Shown here piece by piece: positions 1-5,279 of a DNA stretch of 5,298 nt. Positions within the stretch are counted from its first letter, which is position 1. The number at the start of each line of letters is the position of its first letter. The stretch is from Clostridia bacterium (lineage in GTDB: Bacteria; Bacillota; Clostridia; Oscillospirales; Acutalibacteraceae), in contig CAAGBH010000170.1 in the NCBI GenBank assembly GCA_900768035.1, positions 1 through 5,298 on the forward strand, written 5' to 3'. The notes below the pieces were generated by a model. The model was given only the letters and a program-made list of their open reading frames with translations, searched no databases and had not been told where the DNA came from. Both the position numbers and the translations under genes were made by a program.

Positions 1-189
1 AAAGATTTAAGAGAAGATAAAGATTTAGTTCAAAAACAAGTTGCTGACCTTTTGGGAATAGACCAAAGGGTTTATAGTAATTACGAAACAGGCAAGAGAG
101 AAATACCGACAAGATATGTTGTTAAATTAGCAGATTTTTACGGTGTCTCGACTGACTATATTCTCGGAAGAACAGACAATTTTAAATAG
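1..189 (+). CDS. XRE-family HTH transcriptional regulator (3' part only)
   Basis: This open frame runs in from the window edge and ends at TAG 187-189, giving 62 visible residues. It reads as a helix-turn-helix of the Cro/C1 (XRE) family. Visible parts are LRED near the start, VQKQVADLLGI (helices 1-2), RVYSNYETGKREIP (recognition helix plus the usual YE-G-R-P turn), LADFYGVSTDYILGRTD and a short tail. The ending FYGVSTDYILGRTD is the standard C-terminal signature of short stand-alone XRE repressors, so probably only the start codon and the first few residues are missing. A role as a DNA-binding repressor is family knowledge; its target cannot be read here. It faces the CapA gene across a shared terminator, so it is not part of the neighbouring operon. 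Confidence 0.88.
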   Translation, partial: KDLREDKDLVQKQVADLLGIDQRVYSNYETGKREIPTRYVVKLADFYGVSTDYILGRTDNFK

Positions 190-195
190 GCGTAA

Positions 196-229
196 AAAAC
201 CCGCTCGAAAGAGCGGGTTTTAATTTTTT
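196..229. terminator. Bidirectional rho-independent terminator between convergent genes
   Basis: A perfect 11-bp stem (196-206 with 211-221, core CCCGCTC/GAGCGGG) closes a GAAA tetraloop (207-210). On the + strand it is followed by a T-rich run (218-221 and 224-229). On the - strand the A run 194-199 becomes the U tract. It lies 6 bases past the XRE stop codon and just beyond the 3' end of the minus-strand capA-like gene (228), so it can end transcripts from both sides. Confidence 0.92.
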
Positions 230-1541
230 ATTCAAATGTTACTTTACAACCGAGCGCTTGTTGACATTCTGTAAGTCCGTCTTTGACGATAGCCTTTGTT
301 CTGGCATGGGATTCTTTGAGTTTTGATGATACGTGGGAATATTTTTCGGTTGCGCTTTCAAGGTCTTGCATGGGGTAAATAGTGTATTTATATCCGTTTT
401 TGGAATATTTATAAACCCAAGTGGGTATCACATCAACTTCTATGAGAGAAACTGTGCCGTCACTCGATTTTTTAAGGGTGTAACTGAACATAGCGCCGTC
501 TTCGGTGTGACCTTTTCGTGCACTGCTTATCAGTTCACGGCGTTGGTTTGAAACGGCATTTCCTAAAGAGTAGATACAAACGGTGGTGTTCTGGCCGTCT
601 TCGGAATGGATAAGTTCCATTGGCTGAACAACGTGGGGATGACCGCCGATTATAATATTGACACCCATATTTGAAAGTTTTTGCGCCATTGATTTTTGCC
701 AAGTGTTAGCGGTGAGTTGATATTCCTCACCCCAGTGCATATAGAAAGTGATGAACTCTGCGCCGTCTTGCTTCATACCGTCTATTATTGCCTGTGCCTC
801 GTTATAGAAAGTGTCTAACTTTTTATATGAGAAAGAGTTTATAAGCGGGTTTGCTTCTTCCTTGATTATAGCGCCGTTTAAATATTTTCTGCCTTCAAGT
901 TTTCCTGCAGTTTCATAAGTAAAGTTTGCAATACCGATTTTTATATTGTTAATTTCTTTTACAAGATAATTTGCTTCGTCTGCAGTTTCTCTTGTTCCCG
1001 AATATTCAATGCTTTTTTCTTTCAATACCTGAACGGTACGTTGCATACCGAAAAATCCTGTGTCATACGAGTGGTTATTGGCAGTCATAAGCATTGATAA
1101 ACCGCTGTTTTTAATATCATCCGCCAACTGGTCGGGTGTGTTAAATGTGGGATAACCTCTAAAGTCGCCCGATTCTTTACCGCCGAATGTAAGTTCAAGA
1201 TTACCGATATTCAAGTCATAATTTTGGAATATGGGGGAGACTTCCTTAAAAAAGTCAGAAAAGTCATATCCGTCATTGGTTTTAGCACCGTATAACTGCG
1301 GTTTATGAACCATAATATCACCGATGCTCAAAACTTTGGCATAAGTTTCGGGGATTTTTTCTGGCTCTGATTCTACGCTTTGCATATTGGAAGAATTGTT
1401 TTCATTTTTTTGCGGTGTTTTTGTTATTGCCGAAACAATAAAGGCGATTAATGCGATTACTGAAATCAAAACAACAGCGCAAAGGCTTAAAAATATATTT
1501 CTTCTGATAATGGCTTTTTGACGTCTTGTTCTTTTTTTCAT
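228..1541 (-). CDS. CapA-family membrane-anchored metallophosphoesterase (poly-gamma-glutamate synthesis type)
   Basis: The 437-residue protein has a basic N-terminus (residues 1-14), one hydrophobic segment (about 15-39) that fits a signal anchor, and a Ser/Glu/Asn-rich linker (about 42-65). A CapA/PgsA-type metallophosphatase domain follows. Motifs in order are SIGDIMVH (72-79), GNLELTF (113-119), TANNHSYDTGFFG (153-165), HWGEEY (269-274), GGHPHVVQPMEL (299-310) and YSLGN (324-328). Asp75, Asn156, His157, His269, His301 and His303 are the likely metal or catalytic ligands by family analogy. The domain should lie outside the membrane. Family members are linked to poly-gamma-glutamate capsule production, but many clostridial homologues occur without pgsB/pgsC, and none is visible here, so the substrate is unknown. 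The start is ATG 1539-1541, with AAGGAG (1547-1552) five bases upstream. That site overlaps the stop codon of the upstream DUF554 gene, which implies translational coupling. Confidence 0.9.
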   Translation of the reverse strand: MKKRTRRQKAIIRRNIFLSLCAVVLISVIALIAFIVSAITKTPQKNENNSSNMQSVESEPEKIPETYAKVLSIGDIMVHKPQLYGAKTNDGYDFSDFFKEVSPIFQNYDLNIGNLELTFGGKESGDFRGYPTFNTPDQLADDIKNSGLSMLMTANNHSYDTGFFGMQRTVQVLKEKSIEYSGTRETADEANYLVKEINNIKIGIANFTYETAGKLEGRKYLNGAIIKEEANPLINSFSYKKLDTFYNEAQAIIDGMKQDGAEFITFYMHWGEEYQLTANTWQKSMAQKLSNMGVNIIIGGHPHVVQPMELIHSEDGQNTTVCIYSLGNAVSNQRRELISSARKGHTEDGAMFSYTLKKSSDGTVSLIEVDVIPTWVYKYSKNGYKYTIYPMQDLESATEKYSHVSSKLKESHARTKAIVKDGLTECQQALGCKVTFE

Positions 1542-1550
1542 AACTACTCC

Positions 1551-2279
1551 TTAGAAAAAACAAAGTAATAAAGGTAATAAAAGTGCCGGCACAAAGTTCA
1601 TAACTTTTAACTTTGTGATGCCAAGCATATTAAGCGCTAATGCTATAATGAGAAGCGAGCCTATTACTGACATTTGCGCAATTATGTAACTGTTAAGAAT
1701 AGGGGAAATAACATTTGCTAAAAGGGTTAGAGCACCCTCGATTACAAGAACTGACAGTGAAGCGAATATAACCCCGATACCCATACTTGAAGTCAGCGCA
1801 ATAGCGGCAACACAGTCGATAACTGATTTTGAATAAAGGGTTGTGTTATTTCCTGAGATTCCGCTATCAATAGAGCCAACAATGGTCATGGCGCCGACAC
1901 AGAATAAAAGCGTTGCGGCAACAAAACCTTCGGCTATCTTTGTGTTACCGTCTTTTTTGTTGACCGCTTTTTCAAGGCGTAAACCTAATTGGTTGATACG
2001 CTTGTCCAAGTCAATCAGTTCACCGAGCAAAGAACCCACCGCAAAGCAAACAATCATTATAAGTATGTTTGCACCATCTTCAAAAAGCCCCGTTATGCCG
2101 ATATAAAGCACACAAAAAGCCATACCCGTCATAAGAGTTTTTTGAATTTTTTCTGGGATTCCTTTTTTAAATAAAATTCCCAAAAGAGAACCTAAAATAA
2201 CAAGAAAAAAGTTAACGACAGCACCGCTCGAAAGTACCTTTCCAAACGGAGTTGTCAAAAAAGTTTGGGAAATTTCCAT
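1551..2279 (-). CDS. DUF554 family multi-pass membrane protein
   Basis: The 242-residue, very hydrophobic protein has about six or seven predicted membrane segments (for example roughly 17-37, 49-66, 70-88, 119-136, 152-176, 178-197, 204-220 and the extreme C-terminus). Family signatures are visible: a Gly/Asn-rich first segment with VVNFFLVILGSLLG (21-34), GSLLGELIDLDKRI (82-95), FCVGAMTIVGSIDSGISG (126-143) with KSVID (151-155), and a C-terminal VPALLLPLL. The family is transporter-like, but no substrate is established. The frame opens at GTG 2286-2288. I prefer ATG 2277-2279 because the AGAGGTG ribosome binding site (2286-2292) sits six bases upstream of it and contains that GTG. The gene is the first of a two-gene operon with the CapA-like gene, 9 bases apart. 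Confidence 0.9.
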   Translation of the reverse strand: MEISQTFLTTPFGKVLSSGAVVNFFLVILGSLLGILFKKGIPEKIQKTLMTGMAFCVLYIGITGLFEDGANILIMIVCFAVGSLLGELIDLDKRINQLGLRLEKAVNKKDGNTKIAEGFVAATLLFCVGAMTIVGSIDSGISGNNTTLYSKSVIDCVAAIALTSSMGIGVIFASLSVLVIEGALTLLANVISPILNSYIIAQMSVIGSLLIIALALNMLGITKLKVMNFVPALLLPLLLCFF

Positions 2280-2300
2280 TAAAGACACCTCTAAAAATAT

Positions 2301-2329
2301 ATTTTATATCAATTTACTTTAAAAATCAA
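2301..2329 (-). promoter_or_regulatory. Putative sigma-A-type promoter for the DUF554-capA operon
   Basis: Read on the minus strand, TTGATT (2324-2329) and TAAAAT (2301-2306) are separated by 17 bases and lie just upstream of the ribosome binding site at 2286-2292. Both boxes are one or two bases off consensus. The surrounding spacer is so AT-rich that chance matches are easy, so confidence is moderate. The leader would be only about 20 bases. Confidence 0.5.
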
Positions 2330-2348
2330 TATATATTTGTCTTTTTTC

Positions 2349-2378
2349 TTGACGAAAACACTAAATATAGTATATAAT
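2349..2378 (+). promoter_or_regulatory. Sigma-A-type promoter for the topoisomerase operon
   Basis: TTGACG (2349-2354) and a perfect TATAAT (2373-2378) are separated by 18 bases, so transcription would start near 2385, about 28 bases before the parE start codon. This is the best promoter match in the window. It lies back to back with the minus-strand promoter, with the two -35 boxes 19 bases apart. Confidence 0.78.
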
Positions 2379-2398
2379 ATATCTGTATATTTATGTTT

Positions 2399-2404
2399 AA
2401 GGAG
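2399..2404 (+). promoter_or_regulatory. Ribosome binding site of parE
   Basis: AAGGAG stands eight bases before ATG 2413. The in-frame TTG immediately upstream (2410-2412) would leave only five bases and is a weaker start, so the ATG is chosen. Confidence 0.8.
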
Positions 2405-2412
2405 TATGCTTG

Positions 2413-4395
2413 ATGGCAAAAACTAAGGTAGAATACGGTAATGACAGTATACAAAAATTGGAAGGTCCTGACAGGGTAAGAAAAAGACCCGGGGTTATTT
2501 TCGGCTCGGACGGACTTGACGGATGCGAACATTCCGTATTTGAAATAATATCTAACTCGATAGATGAAGCCCGTGAGGGTTTTGGTAATAAAATTATTAT
2601 CACTAAATATGCTGACGGCTCAATCGAAGTGCAGGACTTCGGACGTGGCGCACCTGTTGATTTTAATAATAAAGAACAGTGCTTCAACTGGGAACTTTTA
2701 TATTGCGAAATGTATGCCGGCGGTAAATATAATACCAACGATGGCGCAAACTATGAATATTCTGTAGGACTTAACGGTCTCGGTCTTTGTTCAACTCAGT
2801 ATTCGGCTGAATATATGGATGTTGAGATTAAGCGAGACGGTTATAAATATAATTTGCATTTTGAAAAGGGATATAATGTAGGCGGACTAAAAAAGGAAGT
2901 TTACACCGGCAAAGATACGGGTACTAAAACCCGTTGGAAGCCCGATTTAGAAGTTTTTACCGATATTGACATTCCTGTTGATTATTTTATTGATACCCTT
3001 AAAAGACAGGCTATTGTAAATGACGGTCTTGTGTTTGTTTTTCGCGAACAGCAAGGCTCAAGATTTGTTCAGCAAGAAATTGTTTATAAAAACGGTATCG
3101 TGGATTATGTAAACCAAATTACGGGCGAGGAAAAAATGTCTTCGGTTCAGTTCTGGCAGACCGAACGCAAAGGTCGAGACCGAGAGGACAAGCCTGAATA
3201 TAAAGTGAAATTAAATGTTGCTATGAGTTTCAGCAACAAAAATCCGCTTAAGGAATATTACCACAATTCAAGTTGGCTTGAGCACGGCGGTGTGCCTGAA
3301 AGGGCAACGAGAAACGCTTTCCTTGCTATGATTGATAATTATATCAAGCAGACTAATAAATATAAAAACAACGAAAGTAAAATCACTTTTTCTGATATTG
3401 AAGAATGTCTTGTTATTGTTATTTCTTCCTTCTCAACAATGACTTCTTATGAAAATCAGACCAAAAAGTCAATAACTAACAAGTTTATATACGAAGCAAT
3501 GGTTGAGTTTTTGCGTCAGAAACTTGAAGTTTATTTTATTGAAAATAAAGCCGAGGCTGACAAGATTGCCGACCAAGTGCTTATAAACAAGCGTAGCCGT
3601 GAGAGAAGCGAAAAAGAACGCATTAACATTAAAAAGACCTTGCAGTCTTCAAATTCTATGCTTGACCGTGTTGACAAGTTTGTTGACTGCCGTTCAAAAG
3701 ATGTTGAAGTCAGAGAACTTTTTATAGTTGAGGGTGACTCGGCTTTGGGTTCTTGTAAATTAGCAAGAAATGCCGAATTTCAGGCTATAATTCCTGTAAG
3801 AGGTAAAATTTTAAACTGCCTTAAAGCAGATTATGATAAAGTATTTAAAAGTGAGATTATCACCAATCTTATTAAAGTTTTAGGTTGCGGTGTTGAAGTT
3901 AAATCAAAAGCAAACAAAGGTCTTGCAACCTTTGATTTATCGGCGCTTCGTTGGAATAAGGTTATAATCTGTACCGATGCCGACGTTGACGGTTTCCAAA
4001 TCAGAACGCTTATTTTAACTATGATTTACCGCCTTATGCCAACCCTTATAAATGAGGGAAAAGTTTATATTGCCGAAACCCCGCTCTATGAAATCGGCAC
4101 TAAAGAAATGACCTATTTCGCTTATGACGAAAAGGAAAAGATTGAAATTTTAAATCAAATCGGGGATAAGAAATATAATATGCAACGCTCGAAAGGTCTT
4201 GGTGAAAACCAACCCGATATGATGAATATGACAACTATGAACCCTGAAACCAGACGGCTTATAAAGGTTATGCCCCAGGATGCTGAACGCACTTCAAGAA
4301 TGTTTGATTTGCTTTTGGGTGATGACTTACAGGGCAGAAAAGAGTTTATTGCCGAAAACGGTTATATGTATCTTGATGATGCAGACATTAGTTAA
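2413..4395 (+). CDS. parE: Type II DNA topoisomerase subunit B, ParE/GyrB-like (divergent)
   Basis: This complete 660-residue subunit supplies the ATPase and Toprim halves of a type II topoisomerase. The GHKL ATPase spans about 1-215: RKRPG (24-28), FEIISNSIDEA (43-53, with Glu44 and Asn48), QDFGRGAPVD (74-83) and the lid YSVGLNGLGL (116-125). The transducer domain spans about 220-390, with the ATP-sensing QTK at 349-351. The Toprim domain has ELFIVEGDSALGS (435-447), PVRGKILN (461-468) and TDADVDGFQIRTL (521-533), with Glu440, Asp522 and Asp524 as Mg ligands. QRSKGLGE (591-598) and TTMNPETR (607-614) close the protein. The length is about that of GyrB/ParE without the E. coli insert. Several motifs differ from the textbook form: GLNGLG for GxHGxG, EGDSALGSC for EGDSAGGSA, and DGFQIR for DG-[AS]-HIR. 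This suggests a fast-evolving second enzyme. Topoisomerase IV is preferred over gyrase because of this divergence and the parE-parC-like pairing, but sequence alone cannot decide. The stop codon TAA is also the first three bases of an inverted repeat. Confidence 0.92.
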   Translation: MAKTKVEYGNDSIQKLEGPDRVRKRPGVIFGSDGLDGCEHSVFEIISNSIDEAREGFGNKIIITKYADGSIEVQDFGRGAPVDFNNKEQCFNWELLYCEMYAGGKYNTNDGANYEYSVGLNGLGLCSTQYSAEYMDVEIKRDGYKYNLHFEKGYNVGGLKKEVYTGKDTGTKTRWKPDLEVFTDIDIPVDYFIDTLKRQAIVNDGLVFVFREQQGSRFVQQEIVYKNGIVDYVNQITGEEKMSSVQFWQTERKGRDREDKPEYKVKLNVAMSFSNKNPLKEYYHNSSWLEHGGVPERATRNAFLAMIDNYIKQTNKYKNNESKITFSDIEECLVIVISSFSTMTSYENQTKKSITNKFIYEAMVEFLRQKLEVYFIENKAEADKIADQVLINKRSRERSEKERINIKKTLQSSNSMLDRVDKFVDCRSKDVEVRELFIVEGDSALGSCKLARNAEFQAIIPVRGKILNCLKADYDKVFKSEIITNLIKVLGCGVEVKSKANKGLATFDLSALRWNKVIICTDADVDGFQIRTLILTMIYRLMPTLINEGKVYIAETPLYEIGTKEMTYFAYDEKEKIEILNQIGDKKYNMQRSKGLGENQPDMMNMTTMNPETRRLIKVMPQDAERTSRMFDLLLGDDLQGRKEFIAENGYMYLDDADIS

Positions 4396-4426
4396 TGCGT
4401 AATTCGTAATGCGAAATGCGTAATAA
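4393..4426 (+). repeat. Left terminal inverted repeat built of 7-bp tandem units
   Basis: The arm reads as heptads of consensus TAATKCG in perfect 7-base register. Units begin at 4393, 4400, 4407 and 4414, and a degenerate one begins at 4421. The second unit has T where the first and third have G, and the fourth starts with A instead of T. The first TAA is the stop codon of parE. The inner end runs into the ribosome binding site of the four-helix-bundle gene. Confidence 0.88.
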
Positions 4427-4430
4427 AGGG
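4425..4430 (+). promoter_or_regulatory. Ribosome binding site deciding the four-helix-bundle start
   Basis: AAAGGG is eight bases from TTG 4439. The more upstream in-frame GTG (4430-4432) begins on the last base of this site and so has no properly spaced site of its own. Confidence 0.55.
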
Positions 4431-4438
4431 TGGAAAAC

Positions 4439-4789
4439 TTGGAAAATATTATAGTTATAAAAAGTAAAAATTTCGCCATAAGAATTGTAAAGGTATATAA
4501 ATATCTTAGTGAAAATAAAAAGGAATATATCTTATCAAAACAGTTATTAAAAAGTGGTACTAGTATAGGTGCTAATGTGAAAGAAGCAATAAGAGGTCAA
4601 ACTAAACCTGATTTTTATTCCAAGATGAATGTAGCACTTAAAGAAGCAAGCGAAACAGAGTATTGGCTTGAAATCCTCAAAGAAACTGATTATATTGATG
4701 GAGTTTCTTTCAAAAGTATTTATGCGGATTGCCAAGAAATACTTAAAATTTTAATGTCTATAACCAAAACTCAAAACTGTAATGCATAA
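4439..4789 (+). CDS. Four-helix-bundle protein of the S23 / 23S rRNA intervening-sequence family
   Basis: The 116-residue protein fits this family's usual length of roughly 110-130. Signature blocks are KSKNFAIRIVKVYKYL (8-23), YILSKQLLKSGTSIGANVKEA (30-50, conserved SGTSIGAN turn) and DFYSKMNVALKEASETEYWLEIL (58-80), then a last helix (about 89-110). It has no signal peptide or membrane segment and is expected to be cytosolic. Relatives are encoded within 23S rRNA intervening sequences, and the accessory protein Avd of diversity-generating retroelements shares the fold and binds nucleic acid. The function here is unknown; binding to RNA, perhaps of its own cassette, is inference. TTG 4439 is preferred to GTG 4430 because of ribosome-binding-site spacing and because the resulting MENII start matches the way homologues usually begin. 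The stop codon lies at the inner edge of the right repeat. The gene is much more AT-rich than parE, which suggests it was acquired separately. Confidence 0.85.
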   Translation: MENIIVIKSKNFAIRIVKVYKYLSENKKEYILSKQLLKSGTSIGANVKEAIRGQTKPDFYSKMNVALKEASETEYWLEILKETDYIDGVSFKSIYADCQEILKILMSITKTQNCNA

Positions 4790-4820
4790 TTACGCATTAC
4801 GCATTAAGAATTACGAATTC
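4787..4820 (-). repeat. Right terminal inverted repeat built of 7-bp tandem units
   Basis: Read on the minus strand this arm shows the same heptad pattern as the left arm: a degenerate GAATTCG first, then TAATTCT, two exact TAATGCG units, and a partial TAATTA. Its inner end is the stop codon (4787-4789) of the four-helix-bundle gene, and its outer end abuts the parC ribosome binding site. The inner part overlaps an 18-bp near-palindrome (4781-4798, 16 of 18 positions symmetric, centre TAATTA) that could fold on its own. Confidence 0.88.
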
Positions 4821-4828
4821 GAAGGATG
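4821..4828 (+). promoter_or_regulatory. Ribosome binding site of parC, directly abutting the cassette
   Basis: GAAGGATG begins on the base after the right repeat, and its AAGG (4822-4825) lies eight bases before ATG 4834. If the two 34-bp arms pair in the mRNA, this site sits at the foot of the stem rather than inside it. Confidence 0.7.
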
Positions 4829-4833
4829 AGAAG

Positions 4834-5279
4834 ATGGCTCCGAGAAAGAAGAAAGAAATTAAACAAGTAAAACCTAAAATAAATGCTTACATTGCGGGAG
4901 CGGGGCTTACGGTAGAACAGCCGATAACCGAAACACTTGAAACAAACTATATGCCTTATGCTATGAGTGTTATTGTTTCACGTGCTATTCCCGAAATTGA
5001 CGGTTTTAAGCCCTCGCACAGAAAACTGCTTTACACAATGTATAATATGGGGCTTTTAAATGGCAATACCATTAAATCGGCTAATATAGTGGGCAGAACT
5101 ATGCAGTTAAACCCCCACGGCGATGCCGCAATTTATGAAACAATGGTTCGTTTGTCAGAGGGTTATCAGGCGCTTTTGCACCCTTATGTTCAGTCAAAAG
5201 GTTCGTTCGGTAAGGCGTATTCACGTGATATGGCTTATGCCGCTTCCCGTTACACAGAGGCAAAGCTTTCGGCCATTTC
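4834..5279 (+). CDS. parC: Type II DNA topoisomerase subunit A, ParC/GyrA-like (5' part, cut by contig end)
   Basis: About 149 genuine residues of the DNA cleavage/religation subunit are present, against some 700-850 in a full GyrA/ParC. A Lys/Arg-rich start (residues 4-15) precedes the winged-helix domain. Motifs are YAMSVIVSRAIPEIDGFKPSHRKLLYTM (42-69), KSANIVGRTM (81-90), NPHGDAAIYETMVRLSE (93-109) and AASRYTEAKLS (136-146). Arg139 and Tyr140 match the catalytic Arg-Tyr pair (E. coli GyrA 121-122). The quinolone-contact positions Ser83 and Asp87 of E. coli GyrA correspond to Ala98 and Glu102. His78 of the usual YHPHGD is Asn93, and the segment before the catalytic Tyr (GSFGKAYSRDMAYAAS) departs from the usual GNFGS-DGD-AAAM form. 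The gene follows parE in the same operon, separated only by the cassette. The frame stays open to the window end, but bases from 5280 are adapter. Confidence 0.92.

Larger units (their letters stand above)
4393..4820. mobile_element. 428-bp inverted-repeat cassette carrying a four-helix-bundle gene, inserted between parE and parC
   Basis: Two 34-bp imperfect inverted repeats (4393-4426 and 4787-4820; 29 of 34 positions complementary, mismatches at 4393/4820, 4397/4816, 4406/4807, 4414/4799 and 4425/4788) enclose one gene and nothing else. By hand count the enclosed DNA is about 28% GC (94 of 340 bases, 4441-4780), against about 41% in three sampled 60-base lines of parE (74 of 180). No transposase is present and I see no clear target-site duplication. 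The S23/four-helix-bundle content and terminal inverted repeats recall the intervening sequences found in some 23S rRNA genes. Mobility is inferred from structure, composition and position, not shown. Confidence 0.65.

Noticed and set aside
333..551. Plus-strand ORF of 72 residues
   Set aside because: It is antisense to the well-supported CapA-like gene, has no clear ribosome binding site and resembles no family.
1843..2174. Two overlapping plus-strand ORFs (1843-2106 and 1989-2174)
   Set aside because: Both are antisense to the DUF554 gene, whose family motifs are clear. Neither has domain character.
2289..2348. Hairpins or a riboswitch in the AT-rich divergent spacer
   Set aside because: Only short A/T palindromes expected from the composition are present, and the leaders on both sides are too short for a riboswitch.
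2326..2738. Minus-strand ORFs over the promoter region and the parE start
   Set aside because: They are antisense shadows of parE and its promoter, with no family signature.
4393..4427. CRISPR-like array
   Set aside because: The units are 7 bases, directly abutting with no spacers, and appear inverted at the other end of the cassette.
4547..4735. Minus-strand ORF of 62 residues in the cassette
   Set aside because: It is antisense to the four-helix-bundle gene, which has clear family motifs. There is no sign of an antitoxin-like partner.
4430..4789. Diversity-generating retroelement accessory gene (Avd)
   Set aside because: The fold family is shared, but no reverse transcriptase, template repeat or variable repeat is seen in the window, and the flanking repeats are short inverted heptad arrays.
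4387..4828. Target-site duplication flanking the cassette
   Set aside because: The bases outside the left arm (ending ATTAGT) and outside the right arm (starting GAAGGA) do not match, so no duplication can be claimed.
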